A stretch of 10,357 bases of DNA from JAIYCX01 sp964353175 (GTDB taxonomy: Bacteria; Bdellovibrionota_C; UBA2361; SZUA-149; DAOLCO01). The notes below the pieces were generated by a model. The model saw only the letters and a list, made by a program, of their open reading frames with translations. It did not search any database and was not told the origin of the DNA. A program made the translations under genes and the position numbers. This document shows positions 1-5,705 of the stretch, in pieces; within the stretch, counting starts at the first letter, position 1; every line of letters starts with the position of its first letter. The DNA is taken from NCBI GenBank assembly GCA_964353175.1, contig CAYGUX010000046.1, positions 1 through 10,357 on the forward strand, written 5' to 3'.

Positions 1-18
1 TGTTAGGATATTTATGTC

Positions 19-46
19 AAAAAAGTATTGTATTCGAAACATACTT
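19..46 (-). terminator. Possible weak intrinsic terminator after the HEPN gene
   Basis: Read on the minus strand, the arm AAGTAT (46-41) pairs with ATACTT (28-23) across a 12-nt loop that can itself pair further around TTCGAA. The right arm runs into Ts, from the A-run at 19-24. It lies 35 bp past the HEPN stop codon, where a terminator would be expected. The stem is entirely A/T apart from one G:C pair, so termination may be inefficient. Confidence 0.3.
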
Positions 47-80
47 GCAAGAATAGGTGGGGGATTAGGCCTTTTGCTCC

Positions 81-491
81 TTAACTTACAACTGAATCTC
101 GAATCGTTTTAAAAACAAAATTTGCCCCTTCCCGAGCGGAGTTAGCGTCTTCTTCCGCATAGAAATCGCTTGGAGTTAAATCTTCCATTCCATAAAAAGC
201 CAACTCTCTATCCCGTCTCAAAGATTTAGAAATGGAAACGAGTTTTTTTAAGTTAGCGAGAGCTGGCCCTTTTATTAATTCTTTATTGTCTAGTAGGGTA
301 GCGCTTACGTCGTGGATCCTAGGAACTTCTATGTTTATGCTTCTAAGGTATGCTTTTAGGGTAAGCTCAACAATCTCCTGGGCCTCCCTTACAACATTGG
401 CCCAGCTATTTTTTTTGAAGAGTAGGTCGAGTGTGTCCAATCTATCTTCGGCACGTTTTAAGTAATCTTCTATTAGGGATGAATTTTTCAT
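81..491 (-). CDS. HEPN-domain protein, putative toxin of an MNT/HEPN pair
   Basis: This 136-aa all-helical protein has the layout of the PF05168-type HEPN family. A long first helical pair (about residues 8-50) contains the E-x-x-E-L-x-x-K-A-x-L pattern (39-49), followed by an I-H-D turn (59-61) and an R-D-R-E-L-A-F-Y-G segment (93-101). In HepT toxins the matching segment is R-x4-H-x-Y, where R and H are needed for RNA cleavage and Y is the residue modified by the partner MntA. Here R93 and Y100 are kept but the histidine position is Ala98. From memory, the A-F-Y-G version is common in one HEPN branch, so this is probably not a random mutation. The ATG overlaps the stop of the upstream nucleotidyltransferase gene as ATGA, and GAGG sits 7 nt upstream, so the two are translationally coupled. 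Membership of the HEPN family is fairly sure; ribonuclease activity is inference. Confidence 0.8.
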   Translation of the reverse strand: MKNSSLIEDYLKRAEDRLDTLDLLFKKNSWANVVREAQEIVELTLKAYLRSINIEVPRIHDVSATLLDNKELIKGPALANLKKLVSISKSLRRDRELAFYGMEDLTPSDFYAEEDANSAREGANFVFKTIRDSVVS

Positions 492-1072
492 ATTTGATCC
501 TCGGTGAGATTCCTTAACCAGTAAGGATGTCCATGTGTCTCTTTCCTAGTAAAATATCCATTTGCAACTGCTAAGCGAATATTTTGCATAGTATATTCAA
601 TTTTAGGACTAGCCTTCCATATTACAATACCGCTGATGGCAACTTCAAGCCATAGGCTATGAATATTATCTATGTCTTTTGGTATCGAGACGAAGTGAGG
701 AGACAATTCTTTTCCGAGGGAAATTTGTGTACTGATTCTATCCGCGACTTCCTCGTCCCAAGTGTGATAGAGAGATCTGTTAATTTTACTGTTCTCAGAG
801 AGAACAAGTAGGACATCAAGGTCTGAATTTTTAGTATCATGCCCGGTAGCTACGGAACCAAAAATTATGAGGGCTTCCAAGTTCTCAGCGAATGAAGATC
901 TTCTAATAATATCAACAAGTTCATTTTTATTATATTCGCCATGAATTCCAGATAGGTCTTTGTCGATCAATGACCCTAGGAACTTATTAACTGATTCACC
1001 CGCCTCAGCAGCCTTGTTCTGAAGTTTTTTTAGTTGGTCTGAGGGTAGGCGAAGAAGAAAGCTTTGTTTCAT
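488..1072 (-). CDS. Nucleotidyltransferase with N-terminal ribbon-helix-helix segment, putative MntA-like antitoxin
   Basis: The protein has 194 aa and two parts. Residues 2-40 (MKQSFLLRLPSDQLKKL onward, with A-E-A-G-E-S-V-N-K-F-L) look like a ribbon-helix-helix DNA-binding unit: a short beta strand, then two helices split by a G-E-S turn. Residues about 48-155 are a minimal nucleotidyltransferase fold with an exact G-S-x10-D-x-D signature (G72, S73, D84, D86), which in this fold binds Mg and nucleotide. The usual third carboxylate, expected near L-S-P-H-F-V-S (123-129), is not obvious. The C-terminal G-H-P-Y-W-L motif (181-186) is of unknown role. In MntA/HepT pairs the nucleotidyltransferase silences the HEPN toxin by transferring AMP to its tyrosine. 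The fused DNA-binding segment suggests that this protein also represses its own operon. The start has no Shine-Dalgarno sequence and lies 6 bp from the duplicated palindrome. The fold assignment is firm; the antitoxin role is inferred from the HEPN neighbour. Confidence 0.82.
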   Translation of the reverse strand: MKQSFLLRLPSDQLKKLQNKAAEAGESVNKFLGSLIDKDLSGIHGEYNKNELVDIIRRSSFAENLEALIIFGSVATGHDTKNSDLDVLLVLSENSKINRSLYHTWDEEVADRISTQISLGKELSPHFVSIPKDIDNIHSLWLEVAISGIVIWKASPKIEYTMQNIRLAVANGYFTRKETHGHPYWLRNLTEDQI

Positions 1073-1078
1073 GTCGAG

Positions 1079-1094
1079 ATGATATCATGATATC
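1079..1094 (-). promoter_or_regulatory. Candidate autoregulatory operator: tandem palindromic half-sites
   Basis: ATGATATC occurs twice back to back (1079-1086 and 1087-1094). Residues 1081-1094 (GATATCATGATATC) form a perfect 14-bp palindrome. Paired 8-bp palindromic subsites are typical of ribbon-helix-helix repressors, which bind as two adjacent dimers. The downstream gene encodes a protein with such a domain, and the site ends 6 bp from its start codon, so binding would block initiation. The repeat structure is seen directly; the repressor assignment is inference. Confidence 0.6.
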
Positions 1095-1108
1095 GTTCTA
1101 GACTGCAA
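1079..1108 (-). promoter_or_regulatory. Candidate promoter of the MNT/HEPN cassette, possibly leaderless
   Basis: On the minus strand TATCAT (plus 1084-1079, five of six matches to TATAAT) is preceded after 18 bp by TTGCAG (plus 1108-1103, a weak -35). Only six bases separate the -10 from the ATG, so transcription would start at or next to the A of the start codon. The absence of a ribosome binding site fits a leaderless mRNA. The weak -35 keeps confidence low. Confidence 0.35.
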
Positions 1109-1125
1109 GAAATTCTTCATTCTAA

Positions 1126-1181
1126 CTTAGGATCAAATAGTAGGATCAAAGATCAAATAGTAGCCTACCTACTATCCTAAG
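1126..1181. repeat. Cluster of direct and inverted repeats upstream of the MNT/HEPN cassette
   Basis: GATCAAATAGTAG occurs at 1131-1143 and 1151-1163, exactly 20 bp apart, with a further partial copy GATCAAA at 1144-1150. ATAGTAG (1157-1163) is inverted as CTACTAT (1169-1175) across 5 bp, and CTTAGGA (1126-1132) is inverted as TCCTAAG (1175-1181). The near two-turn spacing puts the copies on almost the same face of the helix, as for cooperative protein binding. The repeats lie upstream of the candidate -35 of the minus-strand cassette and about 150 bp ahead of the plus-strand gene at 1335. Confidence 0.7.
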
Positions 1182-1185
1182 TGCC

Positions 1186-1199
1186 TCATATTAATATGA
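1186..1199. promoter_or_regulatory. 14-bp perfect palindrome in the divergent intergenic region
   Basis: TCATATTAATATGA is a perfect palindrome without a spacer. A second one, TCTGCGCAGA, lies at 1221-1230. Both are between the divergent cassette at 1072 and the plus-strand gene at 1335, so they may be operators. Short AT palindromes also arise by chance in AT-rich DNA, so the first alone is weak evidence. No matching regulator is identified. Confidence 0.35.
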
Positions 1200-1334
1200 A
1201 AATTGCGATATTTTAGGGGGTCTGCGCAGATTCTGGCATTTGAATAGCCGTAATTTTCGACTCTTTGAAACCATGTAGCCCAATTTTACATCATAAATTT
1301 GTATATTAATCACTTTCATAGAGGTTCAGTTACG

Positions 1335-1592
1335 ATGGCATCTAAAGTAAATACCGACGAAAGAAAGATGGAATTCTTTTTAAAGGCATTAGTTGAAACT
1401 GCTGGTTTGCAGTTGCTTTGGACTCGTTGGGCGGATGAGGACGATGTAAATAACTATGAATGGCAGATTAAGATGGAAGTTTTAACGGAATTGTTAGATA
1501 AGAAAATGGCTAGGCGAGATAAGCTTCTAGGGGAGCTAAAAGAGCATTTTCCAGATATCGTTAATTTTGATTGGGCTCAAATTTCTCACTAA
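1335..1592 (+). CDS. Hypothetical 85-aa protein
   Basis: I do not recognise this protein. From the ATG at 1335 it has 85 aa, is predicted mostly helical, and is rich in charged residues. W-T-R-W-A-D-E-D-D-V lies at about residues 29-38, and an amphipathic helix (about 44-68, E-V-L-T-E-L-L-D-K-K) follows. There is no signal peptide or membrane segment, so it should be cytoplasmic. A TTG at 1299 would add 12 residues, but the ATG is preferred because AGAGG (1320-1324) sits 10 nt ahead of it and the extra residues look like untranslated sequence. It is the first plus-strand gene after the repeat-rich divergent region. No function is proposed. Confidence 0.6.
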   Translation: MASKVNTDERKMEFFLKALVETAGLQLLWTRWADEDDVNNYEWQIKMEVLTELLDKKMARRDKLLGELKEHFPDIVNFDWAQISH

Positions 1593-1672
1593 TTAAGTCT
1601 TTCTAATTGCCCTAACTCTCGGAATTATATAAAAGTAGGTATATTTTAATCCATATAGAGAGTTCCTAAATT

Positions 1673-1972
1673 ATGTCTCATTCTTCTCATAACACATTAT
1701 CTAAAGATGAGTGTTCCTCATGGAGCAAGACTCAAAGCTGGGCCGTTGTTTGGTTCGTATTCGTAATAATGCTAGCACCACTTTTTGTTAAATCATTGGC
1801 GCACATTGATAATTGGCTTTATCAGAGCAACGGTGAGGTGAATGTAGCTGGCGTTAAATTTTTAGATTACGATAAATATAGAGATAATCGTAAAGCTAGT
1901 TTTGGAATAAAGTCTGAACATCCAGACTCGAGAGCAAATGGTAGTTTGAAGTCTGCCGTGGATGCGTTATAA
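1673..1972 (+). CDS. Hypothetical single-pass membrane protein (99 aa)
   Basis: The protein has a Ser/His-rich polar N-terminus (1-21), one strong hydrophobic segment (about 23-41, W-A-V-V-W-F-V-F-V-I-M-L-A-P), then a polar 55-residue tail. It has no lipobox and no clear cleavage site, so an inner-membrane anchor is likely. AGAGAG (1657-1662) lies 10 nt before the ATG and may act as a weak ribosome binding site. The gene ends 12 bp before the phosphoribosyltransferase gene, so the two are probably co-transcribed. I do not recognise the family. Confidence 0.6.
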   Translation: MSHSSHNTLSKDECSSWSKTQSWAVVWFVFVIMLAPLFVKSLAHIDNWLYQSNGEVNVAGVKFLDYDKYRDNRKASFGIKSEHPDSRANGSLKSAVDAL

Positions 1973-1984
1973 AAAATCTTTTTA

Positions 1985-2551
1985 ATGTCCTTTTCAATAC
2001 CCAATAATTTCCACGCGCTTTATAGTGAAGAGGATATACGGGCTGGGATATTAGAGATCGCTCCCAAGATAGAATCTTGGATTCTTGAGCAAAAGACAGT
2101 TACCGGTAAAGAGCCAATTGCTCTCTGTGTTTTGCGGGGTGCAGTCTATTTTTTTTCAGATCTCACGCGCGCAGTTAATCAGAGCGTTTCCATCGAATTC
2201 ATTCGTTATAGCACCTATGATAAAAATGAGAATAGCCCACTTCCGGACGACAAGCTTCCTGAGTTAAATATCTCCTTGGATTTAGCGGGAAGGTCTGTTT
2301 TGATCATAGATGATATTTGCGAATCTGGTCGCTTATTAAGCATTTTAAAAAAAGAATGTTTAGCCATTGGAGCAAGTAGCGTAAAAACTGCTGTTCTAGT
2401 TTATCGAGATATTCCACGATCTATGACCACGCCTGATTTTTATTGTTTTAAGATTCAATATGAAGATTGGTTAGTTGGCTATGGTCTCGATGATAAGGAT
2501 CGATATAGGAATCTTCCCGGAGTTTATAAAATTCAGCAATTAGATGTATAG
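1985..2551 (+). CDS. hpt: Hypoxanthine-type phosphoribosyltransferase, divergent
   Basis: This cytoplasmic purine-salvage-type enzyme would transfer hypoxanthine or guanine onto PRPP. Its 188 aa match the usual length. Family marks are the V-L-R-G-A loop (49-53, normally L-K-G), F-I-R-Y-S-T-Y before the flexible loop (72-78), the PRPP motif V-L-I-I-D-D-I-C-E-S-G (105-115) and the C-terminal W-L-V-G-Y-G-L-D...R-Y-R-N-L-P block (162-178). In the standard motif E-D-I-I-D-T-G, the second D after the pair is the catalytic base. Here that position is Glu113. The lysine that contacts the purine O6 (human K165) appears replaced by Tyr140 or Arg141, depending on a one-residue gap. Aromatic stacking is kept (W162 for F186). 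The fold is confident, but base preference and activity are uncertain. No Shine-Dalgarno sequence is seen, and its last 8 bp overlap the next gene. Confidence 0.85.
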   Translation: MSFSIPNNFHALYSEEDIRAGILEIAPKIESWILEQKTVTGKEPIALCVLRGAVYFFSDLTRAVNQSVSIEFIRYSTYDKNENSPLPDDKLPELNISLDLAGRSVLIIDDICESGRLLSILKKECLAIGASSVKTAVLVYRDIPRSMTTPDFYCFKIQYEDWLVGYGLDDKDRYRNLPGVYKIQQLDV

Positions 2552-3113
2552 AGCTTTTAACAAATTATTTCGCTCACGTATAAAGTTCTATGCGCGCTTT
2601 TTAAAGTTATTTCTATTTAAGAAGTCGTTTAGAAATAACTTATTTTTAGATGGTCGATTGATAGATGTTGAGGCTTCTGGGAAGGATGTCCGATTATTGT
2701 TAAAGCTGAACCCAACTTGGGCCAAAGGCCATTTATTGCTTGGCATATTGTCTTATGAGTCTTATCTAATGACTAAGGATGCCTATTTCTTAGGGGTGCT
2801 AGATATAAGTAGTATCGCATTGGAAAAGATTGATTACGACAAGTCAGTGCTTGCAGTATTGAGATTATGTCTAGATTTTTTATTGAAAAATTATTCTAAA
2901 ATCAATTCTATACCCCTTGATACTGATGTAGTTAAAGAGGATGCTTGGGCTAAAAACTATATCGATGTTCTAAGACTTGAAGTGATCGGGGCATCTTATT
3001 TAGCTGAAGAAAAAAGAGAAATTGCTAAAAAGATATTTTCAAAAATTCACCCAGATAAGAGATCGCAAGAAATCAAAGTGGCATTTATGATGTTTGAAGC
3101 GGTGGGAACTTAG
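2544..3113 (+). CDS. Hypothetical 189-aa protein, weakly TPR-like
   Basis: The ATG lies inside the last codons of the phosphoribosyltransferase gene (8-bp overlap, ATGTATAG), so translation is probably coupled. The N-terminus is strongly basic and aromatic (residues 1-31, many K, R and F), with no normal signal peptide. Residues about 53-95 (L-N-P-T-W-A-K-G-H-L-L-L-G-I-L-S-Y) resemble one tetratricopeptide helix pair, and the rest is helical. A membrane-associated or protein-binding role is possible, but I do not recognise the family. Its stop overlaps the stop of the convergent lipoprotein gene, which leaves no room for a terminator between them. Confidence 0.6.
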   Translation: MYRAFNKLFRSRIKFYARFLKLFLFKKSFRNNLFLDGRLIDVEASGKDVRLLLKLNPTWAKGHLLLGILSYESYLMTKDAYFLGVLDISSIALEKIDYDKSVLAVLRLCLDFLLKNYSKINSIPLDTDVVKEDAWAKNYIDVLRLEVIGASYLAEEKREIAKKIFSKIHPDKRSQEIKVAFMMFEAVGT

Positions 3114-3583
3114 TTTTTTTCTTTTATCTGAGTTATGAGCATCTTTTCTACGTACTCTCTATCTGCTAGATATGCTGAAAACCTGCCCGGTACGGAAGCT
3201 ATATTATTATAAGTTTTATTTGCTAATTCTTTTGTCCGATCTGGGAGGGCTTCAATTGGTTTGATTGTTTCATAGCCACTGATACTTAGACCAGCATTTG
3301 TGAGCAAGAATAGGGCATACGGAGGGAATATAATGGTGGTGCCAACATTTAGCATTGTTCTTCCTATCCCTGGTCCGTATAACCACCAGTCTTTCATGCC
3401 TTCTAATTTTTCATCTACTTTCTTTTCTTTAACCGCTTTCGTGATTTCGCCTATGGAGGGAGGTTTGTCCGTACGCCAGGTGTCTGAATGATAAGTGAGT
3501 TGTTCCACAGAAGAATCATTTCGCACAGCGCAAGAACAGTTAAGTATGGTAGAAAATATGATGACTAATAATTTTATTTTCAT
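3110..3583 (-). CDS. Putative lipoprotein of unknown function (157 aa)
   Basis: The N-terminus has a basic start (M-K-I-K), a hydrophobic core (5-14) and L-N-C-S-C, which suggests processing by signal peptidase II at Cys18 (Ser at -1) or Cys16. Neither lipobox is ideal. The mature part has a W-W-L-Y-G-P-G-I-G segment (about 66-74) followed by a hydrophobic stretch with I-I-F-P-P-Y-A-L-F-L-L (about 84-94), which could touch or enter the membrane, then a polar helical tail. No Shine-Dalgarno sequence precedes the ATG. The gene is divergent from the secreted protease, 99 bp away. The family is not recognised. Confidence 0.6.
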   Translation of the reverse strand: MKIKLLVIIFSTILNCSCAVRNDSSVEQLTYHSDTWRTDKPPSIGEITKAVKEKKVDEKLEGMKDWWLYGPGIGRTMLNVGTTIIFPPYALFLLTNAGLSISGYETIKPIEALPDRTKELANKTYNNIASVPGRFSAYLADREYVEKMLITQIKEKN

Positions 3584-3682
3584 GGTATGGTATTATTAAG
3601 GACTTTAGCCTTTAGGGGAATCTTTATGTGACTTAAAGTAAATGAAAGGCCTTTAGACTGTAGGAATAACAGAAAAAGAATT

Positions 3683-4609
3683 ATGACCAATGTAACCAAT
3701 GTAGGAAGTGTATTTAGATGGCTACTAGCCTTTTTGGTCGTGTCTATCGCTTCAAGTATCGCTTCAAGTAGCATGGCGCAGAACGGAATCTATTTAGCCA
3801 AGCCTAGCGATATTACACTTAAAGGCTCAGTTCGAACTGAAGTTTTGAATACCTCTCTTGGAAAGGTGAATTTACGCTGGCCTAGAGCCTTGGAGGTGTC
3901 ATTTGGTAGAACTCCTAGTAGAGCAATGGCGGATGCTAGCCGGACTGTTAGTCGGGCTTTGAAGGCTTCAGTGTTCCCCAGCAGGCTACAGTCGATTAGT
4001 CAGGAATGGCAGGTGGTATTTATCGGTAAGGAGCTGGAGGCGGGAGAGATTCCTCGTGAGCTAATATCTAATTGTCACCCAGGTTGGATGACTCCTCCTG
4101 CGAATATTTATATTGTTGGAGATAGGATTGCGGCGGGATGCAGTAGTAATGCGCAACGTAAATCTGAACTTCTAGCAGATTCTGATCTAACAGGGGTGGT
4201 AGTGCATGAACTTGGCCACGCAATTGAAGCTATCTTGCTTACTCAAGGCTTTCAGGGGGACAGAATGCGGGCGGAGGGTTTTGCTACTTGGTTTGAGAGT
4301 TATGCCTCAAACTTTTCAAGTTATCTTAATCAAAGGGCTATTAGAAAGAGGAATGCAGAATTGGCCGAGCGAAGCTTCCTTACAAATCCTGATGATTTTT
4401 TATTCCAGGGAAGTGCATTTGATTATGCCAGAGCTTCACTATATTTTTCAGCGATCGAGGAGAAGTATGGTTTGTCAGGAATCATAAGATTATATAATCG
4501 TATGGAAAAGACAGGAGGGAAATTGATGCCAGCGATTATGGAGGAATTCCATTGGAGTGATAAGGACTTAAATGGGGAAGTTCTTAAAGCTATAAAAAAG
4601 TATAAATAA
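3683..4609 (+). CDS. Secreted gluzincin-type zinc metalloprotease (peptidase MA-like)
   Basis: A Sec signal peptide (1-32) ends in S-M-A before Q33, so the protein is exported to the periplasm or beyond. The zinc site is H-E-L-G-H (175-179), with Glu176 as catalytic base. A-E-G-F-A-T-W-F-E-S (197-206) supplies Glu198 as the likely third ligand, 19 residues after the second His, the spacing expected of gluzincins. The C-terminal block (about 251-308: Y-A-R-A-S-L-Y-F, Y-G-L-S-G-I-I-R-L-Y, then F-H-W-S-D-K-D-L-N) fits the helical tail of Peptidase_MA-like proteins. Two cysteines (131, 153) could form a disulfide. Substrate unknown. The ATG gives a clean signal peptide, although no Shine-Dalgarno sequence is clear. 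Two in-frame tandem duplications lie in the leader-coding part. Confidence 0.78.
   Translation: MTNVTNVGSVFRWLLAFLVVSIASSIASSSMAQNGIYLAKPSDITLKGSVRTEVLNTSLGKVNLRWPRALEVSFGRTPSRAMADASRTVSRALKASVFPSRLQSISQEWQVVFIGKELEAGEIPRELISNCHPGWMTPPANIYIVGDRIAAGCSSNAQRKSELLADSDLTGVVVHELGHAIEAILLTQGFQGDRMRAEGFATWFESYASNFSSYLNQRAIRKRNAELAERSFLTNPDDFLFQGSAFDYARASLYFSAIEEKYGLSGIIRLYNRMEKTGGKLMPAIMEEFHWSDKDLNGEVLKAIKKYK
3686..3703 (+). repeat. 9-bp tandem duplication at the start of the protease gene
   Basis: ACCAATGTA occurs twice without a gap, directly after the start codon, and encodes Thr-Asn-Val twice at residues 2-7. Length 9 keeps the reading frame. Confidence 0.9.
3745..3768 (+). repeat. 12-bp tandem duplication inside the signal-peptide codons
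   Basis: TATCGCTTCAAG occurs twice without a gap, and the next two bases continue a third unit. It encodes Ile-Ala-Ser-Ser twice (residues 22-29), just before the predicted signal peptidase I site. Gain or loss of a unit would change the signal peptide by four residues without a frameshift. Confidence 0.92.
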
Positions 4610-4760
4610 CTTCTAGCTTCAATCCTCTTTTGGCTAGAGCTTTTCTAGAATTGTTGTTCTATGTAGGCCTAGATTCTAAAGTATTCTTAATACTAAGTCG
4701 TTTCAAATACCATGTGCTAAATAGCATGCTCTTAGGCACATTTTTAAGGAGAAACGTATA

Positions 4761-4988
4761 ATGTTAAGATGGCTTATTCTTTCTAGCTTATTATTAATAA
4801 GCGTCAGCGTGTTTTATTTAACGCGAACTACTGAGTGGGGAGTATTTTATAAAAAAGCATCTCATTCGGAGAGATATAACTCACGAGATAGAGCCCACAA
4901 GGTATCAGAGAAAATCAACGATATTGAAAATCACATGATAAATCCAAATCCAATGGCAGCTGGCCCTAGAAGTCGAAAAGCCTACTAA
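4761..4988 (+). CDS. Small membrane-anchored protein (75 aa), hypothetical
   Basis: An N-terminal hydrophobic helix (4-20, W-L-I-L-S-S-L-L-L-I-S-V) has no clear cleavage site or lipobox, so it is probably a signal anchor with a polar, basic tail outside the inner membrane. The tail ends in P-R-S-R-K-A-Y. The start is well supported: AAGGAG (4746-4751) lies 9 nt before the ATG. A strong terminator begins just after the stop. The 151 bp upstream contain AGTATT-CTT-AATACT (4680-4694), a small hairpin of unknown role, and no promoter I would name. The family is not recognised. Confidence 0.65.
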   Translation: MLRWLILSSLLLISVSVFYLTRTTEWGVFYKKASHSERYNSRDRAHKVSEKINDIENHMINPNPMAAGPRSRKAY

Positions 4989-4989
4989 T

Positions 4990-5019
4990 AAAAAAGGAGC
5001 CTATAAAAGCTCCTTTTTT
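4990..5019. terminator. Strong bidirectional intrinsic terminator
   Basis: The arm AAAAAAGGAGC (4990-5000) pairs perfectly with GCTCCTTTTTT (5009-5019) around the 8-nt loop CTATAAAA. A GGAGC/GCTCC core flanked by an A-run and a T-run works from both sides. It ends the plus-strand gene at 4761 and the convergent acidic-protein gene, whose stop is 22 bp away. Confidence 0.92.
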
Positions 5020-5041
5020 GTAAACTGAATGTAGATTTTTA

Positions 5042-5398
5042 CTAATCTTCTTCTTCCTCTTCTTCGTCCTCATCCTCTTCTAGCTCATAATCTTCATCAT
5101 CTAAATCTTCCATTTCATACTCTTCTTCATCCTCGTCCTCTTCAGCTTCTTCGAATGCTGCAGGATCTAGTTCTTCAAGAGATTCAGTAAGATTAGAAAG
5201 TACTGCAGCAAAACCTGCCGTACTAAAATCAGTTTCTTCGATTGCACTTTCAATGCTTGTTTCAAGAGCTTCGATTATAGAGTGAGAGAATGCATCTTCA
5301 TCATCTCCCACCTTTTCCGAAATTTCTTCTTCAAGTTCAGTATAAGCTTCAATTAAATTCTGAATAGCTTCATCTAATTTTTTAAATGAACTGACCAT
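5042..5398 (-). CDS. Hypothetical protein with polyacidic C-terminal tail (118 aa)
   Basis: The N-terminal two thirds (1-80) form predicted amphipathic helices rich in Glu and Leu. The last 36 residues (83-118) contain about 30 Asp or Glu, broken only by a few Y, L, M and A. There is no signal peptide, so it should be cytoplasmic. AAAGGAG (minus strand, plus 5417-5411) lies 12 nt before the ATG, a slightly long but plausible spacing. Such tails can mimic nucleic acid or bind basic proteins, but nothing here proves either. The FtsK linker in this window is similarly acidic, so a lineage bias is also possible. The family is not recognised. Steady reading frame, ribosome binding site and dedicated terminator support a real gene. 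Confidence 0.7.
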   Translation of the reverse strand: MVSSFKKLDEAIQNLIEAYTELEEEISEKVGDDEDAFSHSIIEALETSIESAIEETDFSTAGFAAVLSNLTESLEELDPAAFEEAEEDEDEEEYEMEDLDDEDYELEEDEDEEEEEED

Positions 5399-5705
5399 AA
5401 GTTTGGCTAACTCCTTTTATCTTTGCAACGTAGTTTGATGGATATGGTATTTCTACCAATTCTATTAGTATAACTCGGCTGGATACGCTAGCCTTAAAAA
5501 AGTAGCAAGTGATTAAGGTGGAAAAAATAAATATTTTTTACTCAGACCTATTTAATCTAGTGCATGCTTTGTCCCTAGCATATAGAATGGCTTTACATTA
5601 CGGTATTATTTAGTTGAATTTCCCCATAAGTTTATGCATCTAAATAACTGTTTAAACGAGGATTGAGAGTCTAATCAAAGTTATTAAATATTAAGATATT
5701 CCAAC
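5399..5705. other. Non-coding gap between divergent genes (307 bp)
   Basis: I see no gene, tRNA or clear promoter here. It must hold the promoters for the acidic-protein gene (leftward) and for the lipoprotein-ftsK unit (rightward). Visible structure is limited to an A/T inverted repeat (AAAAAATA 5522-5529, TATTTTTT 5532-5539), which may be intrinsically bent, and GGCT/AGCC arms at 5477-5480 and 5490-5493. TTGAGA at 5663-5668 resembles a -35, but no -10 lies at a proper distance. The longest reading frames are about ten codons. Confidence 0.6.

Noticed and set aside
14..112. Plus-strand 32-codon frame (starts M-S-K-K-Y-C) with AGGA 5 nt before the ATG
   Set aside because: It is very short and its end is antisense to the HEPN C-terminus. 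A good ribosome binding site alone is not enough; it stays possible as a small membrane peptide.
1299..1334. TTG start extending the 85-aa gene by 12 residues
   Set aside because: The ATG at 1335 has an AGAGG 10 nt upstream, and the extension overlaps AT-rich sequence more likely to be promoter or leader.
1073..1334. CRISPR-like array suggested by the repeated GATCAAATAGTAG
   Set aside because: There are only two full copies of 13 bp at 20-bp spacing, with no spacer-length gaps and no cas genes.
3580..3774. Minus-strand 64-codon frame with a hydrophobic segment, overlapping the lipoprotein start as ATGA
   Set aside because: The overlap is attractive, but 92 bp are antisense to the convincing signal-peptide codons of the protease and the hydrophobic stretch mirrors that sequence. 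No ribosome binding site or family match is seen.
4612..4650. TCTAGC/GCTAGA inverted repeat after the protease gene as a terminator
   Set aside because: The stem is only six pairs with a 15-nt loop, and the following T content is low.
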